A stretch of DNA of 64,000 nt from Arthrobacter sp. B3I9 (GTDB lineage: Bacteria; Actinomycetota; Actinomycetes; Actinomycetales; Micrococcaceae), in the NCBI RefSeq assembly GCF_030816935.1, contig NZ_JAUSYO010000001.1:3906001-3970000 (forward strand). Reading direction: 5' to 3'. A model generated the notes under the pieces. That model was given only the letters and a program-made list of their open reading frames with translations, ran no database searches and was not told where the DNA came from. Made by a program: the position numbers and the translations under genes. Of the stretch, positions 51,933 through 59,350 are shown piece by piece (the first letter of the stretch is position 1; every line of letters begins with the position of its first letter).

Positions 51933-53153
51933 CTAGCTCAGGTAACCGTTGGGGTTCAGCACGTACTTTGTTGCTGCCCCGGCGTCGAATTCGGCGTAAC
52001 CCTTCGGCGCGTCCTCCAGCGGAATTGCCTTGGCATTGACGTTCTTGGCGATGCTCACCTTGTCATGCAGGATCGCCATCATCAGCTGCCGGTTGTACTT
52101 CATCACCGGACACTGACCGGTGGTGAAGCTCAGCGACTTGGCCCAGCCCGTGCCGAGACTGAGCGAGAGCGAACCCTTCTTGGCGGCCTCGTCGATCCCA
52201 CCCGGGTCCCCCGTAACGTAGAGGCCCGGGATGCCAAGCGCGCCGCCGGCGGCGGTGATGTCCATCAGTGAGTTCAGCACCGTGGCAGGCGCTTCCTCCG
52301 CGTCCCTTCCGTGCCCCTGCCCCCGGGCCTCGAAGCCTACCGCGTCAACGCCGCAGTCCACTTCCGGAACGCCCAGGATCTGTTCGATCTGCTCGGCCGG
52401 GCCTCCCTTGGTTAGGTCCACCGTTTCGCAGCCGAAGCTCCGTGCCTGCTTCAGCCGGTCCTCGTTGAGGTCCCCCACAATCACGACGGCGGCTCCCAGC
52501 AGCTGCGCGCTTGTCGCTGCTGCCAGGCCGACGGGACCTGCTCCGGCGATGTACACCGTGGAGCCGACACCGACACCGGCGCTGACGACACCGTGGAAGC
52601 CTGTCGGGAAGATGTCGGAGAGCATGGTCAGGTCCATCATCTTTTCCAGAGCCTGGTCCTTGTCCGGGAACTTCAGCAGGTTCCAGTCGGCGTAGGGCAC
52701 CAGCACATAGTTGGCCTGGCCACCGACCCAACCGCCCATGTCCACGTAGCCGTAGGCGCTGCCCGGACGGTCCGGATTGACGTTAAGGCAGATGCCGGTC
52801 TTGCGTTCCTTGCAGTTGCGGCACCGACCGCAGGAGATGTTGAAGGGGACGGAGCAGATGTCCCCCACCTTGATAAATTCCACATCCGGCCCGACCTCTA
52901 CCACCTCGCCGGTGATTTCGTGACCGAGCACAAGGTTGGCCGGAGCAGTCGTGCGGCCCCGCACCATATGCTGGTCCGAGCCGCAGATGTTCGTGGCAAC
53001 GGTCTTGAGGATGACGCCGTGGCGTACCTGGCGCCCCACGTTGGCGGGGTTGACGCCGGGTCCGTCTTTGAGTTCAAAGGTGGGGTAGTCAATATCGATA
53101 AGCTCGACTTTTCCTGGACCCTTGTACGCAACAGCTTTGTTGCTCTCTGTCAT
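51933..53153 (-). CDS. fdhA: Glutathione-independent formaldehyde dehydrogenase
   Basis: A 406-residue zinc MDR enzyme that oxidises formaldehyde to formate with tightly bound NAD and no thiol cofactor. Catalytic zinc ligands are in NICGSDQH and LGHEITGEVVEVG, the structural zinc site is CGRCRNCKERKTGIC near residues 97-111, and the cofactor motif is IAGAGPVGLAAA near 180. The long insertion and the segment VDAVGFEARGQGHG are specific to the FdhA group. AGGAGG lies 6 bases before the ATG at 53153. No methylotrophy genes are adjacent, so detoxification is the likely role. Confidence 0.92.
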   Translation of the reverse strand: MTESNKAVAYKGPGKVELIDIDYPTFELKDGPGVNPANVGRQVRHGVILKTVATNICGSDQHMVRGRTTAPANLVLGHEITGEVVEVGPDVEFIKVGDICSVPFNISCGRCRNCKERKTGICLNVNPDRPGSAYGYVDMGGWVGGQANYVLVPYADWNLLKFPDKDQALEKMMDLTMLSDIFPTGFHGVVSAGVGVGSTVYIAGAGPVGLAAATSAQLLGAAVVIVGDLNEDRLKQARSFGCETVDLTKGGPAEQIEQILGVPEVDCGVDAVGFEARGQGHGRDAEEAPATVLNSLMDITAAGGALGIPGLYVTGDPGGIDEAAKKGSLSLSLGTGWAKSLSFTTGQCPVMKYNRQLMMAILHDKVSIAKNVNAKAIPLEDAPKGYAEFDAGAATKYVLNPNGYLS

Positions 53154-53538
53154 CACTTTCCTCCTGGTTTCACGGACCCCACGTTGAGTGTCCAGTTGTG
53201 TGATTCACGAATCGGTTCTTGATGCACCCTCCGCCGGGATACCTCGGCCACGTTGCCCAGCAGGCAGGCATAACTGCCCTATCGGTTTGCCCGGATTCTT
53301 GGATGGTGCGGCCAGTCTAGGCCGCCGGAATTCGATCCGATAGGGGCCGTTGTCCTCTGTCGGGAAGGAGAAGCGTCGTGGGCTCGCGACCCTGCGTCAG
53401 CCTCGGCGGACCGGGCGGTGTCTCTGCTGGGGGGCAACGCCTAGTCATGACGGGCGCGGGTCTCCCCGCTTTTCGGGGCGTCGGCCCGTCACGCGCCGGC
53501 CCCGTTAGGCCCGGCCCTTACCGTCGTTCCGCCTGCGG
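53154..53538. other. Intergenic region upstream of fdhA, 385 bases, no gene
   Basis: No convincing coding region. It contains the AGGAGG site of fdhA, a short dyad GATTC-AC-GAATC at 53202-53213 that could be an operator, and a small hairpin CCCCGCTTTTCGGGG at 53464-53478 that may help end the M23 peptidase transcript. Confidence 0.5.
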
Positions 53539-55257
53539 TCAGCCCTTCGGCTTCTTTGTGGGAGCGCGCGTAGCGGCTGCCTCCGTAGCGGTTGCCGATG
53601 CAGATCCGGGGGTTGCGGTCCGGGTCGTGGGTGCCGGCGTTGCCACCGGAGACTTCTTCGGTGGCGGGGTGCTGCTCGCGGAGGTGGCGGGTTTCGTCGG
53701 CGCGGCTGGTGTCCGTGGCGCCGTGGCGCTTTGGCTTGCGGTGGCGGCCGGCGGGATCGGGGCCGAGGGGGGCACGCTGGGCAAAGGCGCCGTAGTCGAC
53801 GACGGCTTGCCAGGTGCCGGAGTGCCAGGGGTTGTCGTTCCCGGCGTCGAGGTGCCCGGCGTCGTAGTACCCGGCGCCGACGTCCCCGGCGCCGACGTCC
53901 CCGGCGCCGAAGTACCCGGCGTCGAAGTACCCGGCGTCGAAGTACCCGGCGTCGAAGTACCCGGCGTCGAAGCGCCCGGCGTCGAAGTCCCCGGCGTCGA
54001 AGTCCCCGGGGCTGTCGTTCCCGGCGTCGAAGTACCCGGCGTCGAAGTCCCCGGCGTCGAAGCGCCCGGCGTCGAAGTACCCGGCGTCGAAGTCCCCGGC
54101 GTCGAAGTCCCCGGGGCTGTCGTTCCCGGCGTCGAAGTACCCGGCGTCGAAGTCCCCGGCGTTGACGTCCCCGGCGTGGTCGTCGTCGGGCTCGTCGGCG
54201 TCGCAGGGGTGAGCGTCAGATCCGGCAGGGTAGGTGTCGGCGTGGCCGTCATGGATGTAAGACCCGGCACGGTCGATGCAGGGGGCGAGCTGGGGGTTAC
54301 CGGTACAGCAGCAACTGGTGTTTCCTCATCCCCGCCGGTGACTTCATGGGTCCGGTCGGTCCGGACCGGAATTGCCCACCCGATGGTGGCGTTCGAAGAC
54401 TTGTCGGCCTCCGGCTCGTAGCTGGTCATGTCGATCGGGCTGAGGGGATCCACCTGTGTGGTGGGGAGCAGCTTCCAGCCGTGGGGGTCCGTATGGGCCC
54501 CGTTGAGGATCGTTTCAAAATGCAGGTGGCACCCCGTAGAGGAGCCGGTGGTCCCGACTCGGGCAATGACCTCGCTCACGCGGACCGAGTCGCCCTTCTT
54601 GACGGCGATGGCTTCCAGGTGGTTGTAGGTGGTGATGAGCCCGTTGCCATGGTCAATTTCCACGCGGTTCCCGCCGCCCCAAGGGTGCCAGCCGACCGCC
54701 CGCACCACTCCGGCGTCGGCCGAGTAAACCCTGGTTCCGCAGGCCGCGCCATAGTCCTGTCCCCAGTGGAATTCGCCGGACTGACCGGTCAGCGGGCTCC
54801 TGCGCAACCCGTAGGACGACGACTCGCGCAGCGATTCCAGGGGCGCCATAAGCCAACCCGGCGCGGGACGCTGCAGGCCGGCAGAAGCAACGTTCAATTC
54901 CCCCGGCCCGCCGAGCTCCGAGCTCGTCTCCACCAATGATCGGCTGAAGCCGAGCAACGCCGAGGCATCGGCGGCGAAGGCGCCGGGGGCCAAGGCGCCG
55001 GGGACTTCCGCCGCGGCGCTGGTTGCAGTTGCGGCAGCGGGAAAAGCTGAAAAGACGGCCGCCAGCGGTTCAGGTCCGACGACGCCGGTGACGGGCGCCG
55101 ACGTCGGAGCAGGCTCTGCCGTGCCGCCTGTCAGCCCCTGCACCCCGAAGGTCAGGACGGCCAACGACAGGCAGAAACCCCCTGACAAACAGCGAACGGC
55201 AATAGTCCGAGCTTTGACGGGTTTCGCACTCAATGAGCTTCCCCAGTGTTTTCCCAC
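53539..55257 (-). CDS. Secreted M23 metallopeptidase with PGTST-repeat tail
   Basis: A 572-residue exported peptidase. An N-terminal hydrophobic segment (residues about 18-42) acts as signal peptide or anchor. The LytM/M23 domain spans about residues 135-265 with zinc ligands in GEFHWGQDY (His162, Asp166) and GCHLHFET (near 242); such enzymes cut peptidoglycan cross-bridges. Residues about 360-485 are some 25 pentapeptides of the type PGTST (variants PGTTA, PGTSA, PGAST), followed by an Ala/Pro/Thr/Lys tail. The tail may span or bind the cell wall. The start is GTG after GGAG. It is a paralog of the next M23 gene and shares its leader sequence. Confidence 0.88.
   Translation of the reverse strand: MGKHWGSSLSAKPVKARTIAVRCLSGGFCLSLAVLTFGVQGLTGGTAEPAPTSAPVTGVVGPEPLAAVFSAFPAAATATSAAAEVPGALAPGAFAADASALLGFSRSLVETSSELGGPGELNVASAGLQRPAPGWLMAPLESLRESSSYGLRRSPLTGQSGEFHWGQDYGAACGTRVYSADAGVVRAVGWHPWGGGNRVEIDHGNGLITTYNHLEAIAVKKGDSVRVSEVIARVGTTGSSTGCHLHFETILNGAHTDPHGWKLLPTTQVDPLSPIDMTSYEPEADKSSNATIGWAIPVRTDRTHEVTGGDEETPVAAVPVTPSSPPASTVPGLTSMTATPTPTLPDLTLTPATPTSPTTTTPGTSTPGTSTPGTSTPGTTAPGTSTPGTSTPGTSTPGASTPGTSTPGTSTPGTTAPGTSTPGTSTPGASTPGTSTPGTSTPGTSTPGTSAPGTSAPGTSAPGTTTPGTSTPGTTTPGTPAPGKPSSTTAPLPSVPPSAPIPPAATASQSATAPRTPAAPTKPATSASSTPPPKKSPVATPAPTTRTATPGSASATATEAAATRAPTKKPKG
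53812..54180 (-). repeat. 15-bp tandem repeat encoding PGTST pentapeptides
   Basis: About 25 units of a 15-base repeat, plus-strand form close to GTCGAAGTACCCGGC, encode the Pro-Gly-Thr-Ser-Thr tail of the M23 peptidase. Small variants (ACG/GCG, Ser/Thr) are interspersed in a partly periodic order, which suggests block duplications. The array is prone to slippage. Confidence 0.9.
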
Positions 55258-55640
55258 GTTGTGACTCCTGCATCATGTCCGGTAGACCGCAATCTTCACG
55301 GACTCACCTTTCAATGTGACCACAGCCGGTTTGGTCTGGGAACCGTAAAAACCACTCATATGTGGTGCAGGCCAGCTTCTCAGTGCCGCCCCGACAACGC
55401 CCCAGTAGCGGCTCAGTAGCGACCCAGTAGTCCCGGTCCTCGAAGCAGGTATCCGTGCGCACGGAGCGGGTGGGAAAGGAGTAACGCCGGAGTGTTCGAG
55501 GCGGAGATGGCGAAGGTGGGTTCGTCGGCAGGGCGGGTTGAGCGGGGGCCGCCTGTGCAGGCCTTGGCAGAGCGACGGCCTCAGCCCCGCGGGGGCCTAA
55601 TGAGCTCGTTCCAGGACCGACTCTCGCCCCATGGGAGGCG
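55258..55640. other. Region between the two M23 genes, 383 bases, no gene
   Basis: No convincing coding region. It carries a GC-rich palindrome CCCCGCGGGG at 55586-55595 (possible terminator of the upstream M23 gene), short CAGTAGCG repeats near 55404-55425, and from about 55325 down to 55258 a leader that is clearly related to the one in front of the other M23 gene. Confidence 0.5.
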
Positions 55641-57614
55641 TCACCGCACGGGGGCACCATTCACCGGCGGCACAGTGACGGGCTGCGAGCTCGTGCCCTC
55701 GAGGCCGGCATTGTCGGTGACCTTCAAGCTGACCGTGTATTTCTTCGCCGTCCCGTAAGTGTGCCGCACCTTCGGCCCGGTCGCCGCAGCAGTGCCATCA
55801 CCAAAGTCCCAGGTGTAGGAAACCACCTTCCCATCATCCGAGGAACCGGACCCGTCAAAATCAACAACCAGGCCCGAGACCACCGCAGTAAACAAAGACA
55901 CCGGGGCACGATTGACCGGCGGGGCGGTGACGGTGACGGGCTGCGAGCTCGTGCCCTCGAGGCCGGCATTGTCGGTGACCTTCAAGCTGACCGTGTATGT
56001 CTTCGCCGTCCCGTAAGTGTGCCGCACCTTCGGCCCGGTCGCCGCAGCAGTGCCATCACCAAAGTCCCAGGTGTAGGAAACCACCTTCCCATCATCCGAG
56101 GAACCGGACCCGTCAAAATCAACAACCAGGCCCGAGACCACCGCAGTAAACAAAGACACCGGCGGCATAGTAGCGGTGACGGGCTGCGAGCTCGTGCCCT
56201 CGAGGCCGGCATTGTCGGTGACGTTCAAGCTGACCGTGTATGTCTTCGCCGTCCCGTAAGTGTGCTGCACCTTCGGCCCGGTCGCCGCAGCAGTGCCATC
56301 ACCAAAGTCCCAGGTGTAGGAAACCACCTTCCCATCATCCGAGGAACCGGACCCATCAAAATCAACAACCAGGCCCGAGACCACCGCAGTAAACAAAGAC
56401 ACCGGGGCACGATTGACCGGCGGGGCGGTGACGGTGACGGGCTGCGAGCTCGTGCCCTCGAGGCCGGCATTGTCGGTGACCTTCAAGCTGACCGTGTATG
56501 TCTTCGCCGTCCCGTAAGTGTGCCGCACCTTCGGCCCGGTCGCCGCAGCAGTGCCATCACCAAAGTCCCAGGTGTAGGAAACCACCTTCCCATCATCCGA
56601 GGAACCGGACCCATCAAAATCAACAACCAGGCCCGAGACCACCGCAGTAAACAAAGACACCGGGGCACCATTGGGGCCACCCTGCGGCCTACCCGGGTCC
56701 TGCCCCTTGTCAGGCAGCGCATATACCGGCGGCTCCGGTGGGGGTGGAACCACCGTCTCGGCGTTCCCTCCGGTGACGGCGTGCGAGTTGTCCTCCCGCA
56801 CGGGAATGGCCCAGCTCGGAGCACTCTTGGAGCCGTTCGCACCGGCGGCGTAGCTGATCATCTCTATGTTCCCCAATTTGTCGATCTGCTTAGTTGGCAG
56901 GAGTGTCCATTCGAGCGGATTGACGTGGCGACCACTTTTTATGGTCTCGAAATGCAGGTGGCATCCGGTGGATGAACCGGTCGTGCCCACCTTTGCGATA
57001 ACTTCACCTACCTCGACGGATTCACCCTTTTTTGCGGCGATCTCCTGTAGGTGGTTGTAGGTGGTGATCAGCCCGTTTTGGTGGTCAATTTCCACTCGGT
57101 TCCCACCGCCCCACGGATGCCATCCCACGGCCCTGACGACGCCGGCGTCGGCCACGTACACCCGGGTGCCGCAGGGGGCGGAGTAGTCCTGGCCCCAGTG
57201 AAATTCTCCTGCGGCACCACTGAGGGGACTGATCCGGGGGCCGAAGGCCGACGTTGGGGTCAGCTTTTCAAGTGGCGCCATGAGCGACCCAAACGGCGGA
57301 CGCGCCATGCCCAGCGACGCAACGTTCATCTCGTGCTTGCCGTCTTTGGACGCGGTCCTGACGCCAGCGCGACTGTAGGACACCAGGGCGTTTACGTCCG
57401 CGGTGAACATTCCGCGGGCTGTTACCGAATTGCCGTTAGGTCCTGCTGACCGTTGGGCCTGCGATTCGTCATCGAGCGGTTTCAGTTGCGCGCCGGAAAA
57501 CCAGGTCACCAAGGCGGCCACGGACGTAACAAGGCACAGCGCGAGGATCCATGCCGCCTTTGGCCACAATCCGCCGGACCGGCTTTCGCGTCCGTTTCCC
57601 CACGGTATCCCCAC
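55641..57614 (-). CDS. Secreted M23 metallopeptidase with four PKD domains
   Basis: A 657-residue exported peptidase. The signal/anchor helix is AAWILALCLVTSVAALVTWF at about residues 19-38. The M23 domain has GEFHWGQDYSAPCGTRVY (His near 137) and GCHLHFET (near 218), with WGGGNRVEIDHQNGLITTYNHL between, almost the same as in the neighbouring paralog. After a Pro-rich linker, residues about 318-650 are four PKD domains with the WDFGDG motif; copies are nearly identical to one another. PKD domains bind polysaccharide or protein surfaces. Start is GTG after GGAG. It ends directly after the last PKD with no anchoring signal. Confidence 0.9.
   Translation of the reverse strand: MGIPWGNGRESRSGGLWPKAAWILALCLVTSVAALVTWFSGAQLKPLDDESQAQRSAGPNGNSVTARGMFTADVNALVSYSRAGVRTASKDGKHEMNVASLGMARPPFGSLMAPLEKLTPTSAFGPRISPLSGAAGEFHWGQDYSAPCGTRVYVADAGVVRAVGWHPWGGGNRVEIDHQNGLITTYNHLQEIAAKKGESVEVGEVIAKVGTTGSSTGCHLHFETIKSGRHVNPLEWTLLPTKQIDKLGNIEMISYAAGANGSKSAPSWAIPVREDNSHAVTGGNAETVVPPPPEPPVYALPDKGQDPGRPQGGPNGAPVSLFTAVVSGLVVDFDGSGSSDDGKVVSYTWDFGDGTAAATGPKVRHTYGTAKTYTVSLKVTDNAGLEGTSSQPVTVTAPPVNRAPVSLFTAVVSGLVVDFDGSGSSDDGKVVSYTWDFGDGTAAATGPKVQHTYGTAKTYTVSLNVTDNAGLEGTSSQPVTATMPPVSLFTAVVSGLVVDFDGSGSSDDGKVVSYTWDFGDGTAAATGPKVRHTYGTAKTYTVSLKVTDNAGLEGTSSQPVTVTAPPVNRAPVSLFTAVVSGLVVDFDGSGSSDDGKVVSYTWDFGDGTAAATGPKVRHTYGTAKKYTVSLKVTDNAGLEGTSSQPVTVPPVNGAPVR
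55664..56666 (-). repeat. Four near-identical PKD-encoding repeats
   Basis: Repeat starts, judged from the GACGGGCTGCGAG word, are at 55677, 55935, 56178 and 56436, giving periods of 258, 243 and 258 bases. One linker is 15 bases (5 codons) shorter. Copies differ by only a few bases each, including silent sites, so the array is recent or homogenised by gene conversion. Confidence 0.9.
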
Positions 57615-57848
57615 GATGTGACTCCCGCGCTAGGCCTTCCAGACCAAACTCGACGGCTTCCGTTCCTATGCGACCACAGGCTGCGCGGTCCCTGAATCCC
57701 CGGAACGCGATCATTAGGGCGCGCCCCGCGTTCTGTTTGGGCAACCATTCAGGCATTGGGTGCGTCTGGGAGAAGCCCGTGGTTGCTTCTCCGCCGGGGG
57801 CCGGGCGGCAACGCTGCAGGCTGCGGGAAAGTGCGGGAGAATTCGAGC

Positions 57849-58760
57849 ATGCGCACCGTGCTCAGGGGATTGCAGTCAGAGCTAAGAGAGACATTTACGG
57901 GGACCCGCGACCCGGTTCCGGAGTGGGTACCTCGGCTCGCCAGCGGAAACGACGCCGGTTACCACCTGCCGGGCTCCGCCGTCTGGGCCGTCCACGGGGA
58001 CATGCCCACTATTGTGGCGGGCATCCGCGCCCTGCTGATGCAGGCACTCCATCCAGGCGCCCTCGCCGGGGTGTACGAGCATTCCAACTTCCGCGATGAC
58101 CCCCTGGGGCGGCTCGCAAGGACCATCCGATGGATCTTCACCGTATCCTACGGTTCAACGGAGGCCGCCCGCGCGGCGTCGGCGTGGGTGCTCCGGCTCC
58201 ACGAATCCGTTCGCGGAAGTTACATAGACGGACACGGCACCGCCCGGGACTACACGGCGAATGATCCCGAACTGCTCCGCTGGGTCCATATCGCCTTCAC
58301 GGACGCTTTTCTCTCCGCCCACAAGCTCTGGGGCCGGCCCATCCCCGGCGGCCCCGACGCCTACGTCCGGGAATGGGCTCAAGCCGGCCGGCTGATGGGC
58401 GTGGATTCCCCTCCGCAGAGCGAGGCGGAGATGCGCCAGCAGTTGGACCGCTGGTATGACAACGGAGAGCTCAGAAGCGATGAAAGGGTCGCCGAAACGG
58501 TGGCGTTCATCCGCAACCCGCCACTGAACCCCGCTCTCCGCCTGGGCTACAGGGTGCTGTTTGCCGCGGCCGTGGCCAGCCTCGAACCCAAGTACCGCGA
58601 ACTCCTCGGTCTGCGGACTCCGCGGCTGGGCCCCTTCCCGCTGCCGGTGGTGCTCGCGACGCGGGCGACTCTCGCCGTCGTCCGACTGGCACTGGGCCGG
58701 ATGGGCCCAAGCGAACAGGCCGCCCGGGACCGGCTACGGAGGCTGGGTCACGAGTCCTGA
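57849..58760 (+). CDS. DUF2236 (oxygenase MpaB-family) protein
   Basis: A 303-residue protein of the DUF2236/MpaB family (related to latex-clearing protein Lcp). Landmarks are ALLMQALHPGALAGVYEHSNF near residue 60, GRLARTIRWIFTVSYG, VHIAFTDAFLSAHKLWGRP near residue 145 and LDRWYDNGELRSDERV. Family members bind b-type haem and some cleave polyisoprene or other unsaturated chains; the function here is unknown. GAGAAT lies 6 bases before the ATG, consistent with leaderless transcription. Confidence 0.85.
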   Translation: MRTVLRGLQSELRETFTGTRDPVPEWVPRLASGNDAGYHLPGSAVWAVHGDMPTIVAGIRALLMQALHPGALAGVYEHSNFRDDPLGRLARTIRWIFTVSYGSTEAARAASAWVLRLHESVRGSYIDGHGTARDYTANDPELLRWVHIAFTDAFLSAHKLWGRPIPGGPDAYVREWAQAGRLMGVDSPPQSEAEMRQQLDRWYDNGELRSDERVAETVAFIRNPPLNPALRLGYRVLFAAAVASLEPKYRELLGLRTPRLGPFPLPVVLATRATLAVVRLALGRMGPSEQAARDRLRRLGHES

Positions 58761-58830
58761 TCCGGGACGTGCGTCAGATTTGGCTGCCGCGGCGGGCTCG
58801 AAACCGGCGGCCTGCCATCGGGCACAAAAA

Positions 58831-58855
58831 GGCCCCGGTCCAGAGGACCGGGGCC
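58831..58855 (-). terminator. Terminator of the tRNA-Ser gene
   Basis: GGCCCCGGTCC, AGA, GGACCGGGGCC: a perfect 11-bp stem. On the minus strand it is followed by TTTTTGTG, a proper intrinsic terminator 6 bases past the tRNA 3' end. It may also stop the convergent DUF2236 transcript. Confidence 0.88.
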
Positions 58856-58861
58856 AAAACG

Positions 58862-58946
58862 CGGAGAATGGGGGATTTGAACCCCCGAGGGCGTTAACCC
58901 AACACGCGTTCCAGGCGTGCGCCATAGGCCGCTAGGCGAATTCTCC
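58862..58946 (-). tRNA. tRNA-Ser (anticodon GGA)
   Basis: An 85-base class II tRNA on the minus strand. The acceptor stem is GGAGAAT/ATTCTCC with discriminator G; the anticodon loop CTGGAAC gives GGA, reading UCC/UCU; the long variable arm and the T arm GGGGGTTCAAATCCCCC are present. The CCA end is not encoded, as is usual in actinobacteria. Confidence 0.96.
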
Positions 58947-59082
58947 AGTAGCTTCTGAATCAAAAGCAGATACTAGAATACCTGAACTTCTCCGCTTCGC
59001 CCAATTGGCCCTCCCCGCCCTTCAACCAGGGGCGGAGCGCGGGGCCTGCAGGCACATGCTCCACCGGATGCGACTCCCCCCC

Positions 59083-59222
59083 TGGACATGCCCCACGCAG
59101 GGCACCGTCAATGGACATAGCCCCCATATGCCCACCCGTGCGCCCCAAAAATGGGCATGTTCCACTGGGATCGGCGGCGTCAGGAGACACGATTCGAGGC
59201 ATCCCCAAACGTCGGGTAAACT
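59083..59222 (+). repeat. Upstream element copy 1 (in front of SRP RNA)
   Basis: A stretch with TGGACATG at 59083, GGACAT at 59113, ATATGCCC near 59126 and GGGCATGTTCC at 59153, ending at the -10 box TAAACT (59217-59222). The same words occur at the same spacing upstream of lysC (63229-63369). Overall identity between the two copies over the first 86 bases is only a little above half, with no gaps needed. Confidence 0.55.
59193..59222 (+). promoter_or_regulatory. Promoter of the SRP RNA gene
   Basis: TTCGAG (59193-59198), 18 bases, TAAACT (59217-59222). The expected start, 7-8 bases later, matches the 5' end of the SRP RNA. Confidence 0.55.
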
Positions 59223-59227
59223 TGCTG

Positions 59228-59321
59228 ACGGCCCCTCATGTGGCGTCATCCTGTTGAACTCCCCCAGGACCGGAAGGTAGCAAGGGTAAATGGGCTCTGG
59301 CGGGTGCATGAGGGGTCTTTT
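59228..59321 (+). ncRNA. ffs: Signal recognition particle 4.5S-type RNA
   Basis: The sequence contains the SRP RNA apical core CAGGACCGGAAGGTAGCAAG with the GGAA tetraloop and the asymmetric loop AGCA, flanked by the long stem arms GGCCCCTCATG and CATGAGGGGTC. A short T-run (TCTTTT) follows. Size about 90 bases is the small actinobacterial form. The RNA binds Ffh and targets membrane proteins. dnaX starts 30 bases downstream with its own -10 box. Confidence 0.93.
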
Positions 59322-59350
59322 ATGTCTGTGCCGATTGGTAGGGTTTATCT

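Noticed and set aside
53378..54421. Long plus-strand open frame (PGVEVPG repeats) opposite the M23 peptidase
   Set aside because: It is the complement of the 15-bp repeat array and the M23 gene; it has no domain, and the minus-strand protein has a clear fold and ribosome binding site.
55664..56666. Possible CRISPR-like array
   Set aside because: Repeat units are about 250 bases, contiguous and coding for PKD domains; there are no short repeats with unique spacers and no cas genes.
55761..56975. Long plus-strand open frame through the PKD repeats
   Set aside because: It is the antisense of the PKD array; the repeats keep stop codons out of several frames, and it has no recognisable protein family.
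57615..57750. c-di-AMP (ydaO-type) riboswitch upstream of the M23 genes
   Set aside because: Such riboswitches often precede actinobacterial wall hydrolases, but I could not find the conserved ydaO core in either leader; the leader is too short.
58862..58946. tRNA-Ser as an integration site for a mobile element
   Set aside because: No duplicated tRNA 3' end, integrase or foreign-looking genes are near; flanking genes are core functions.
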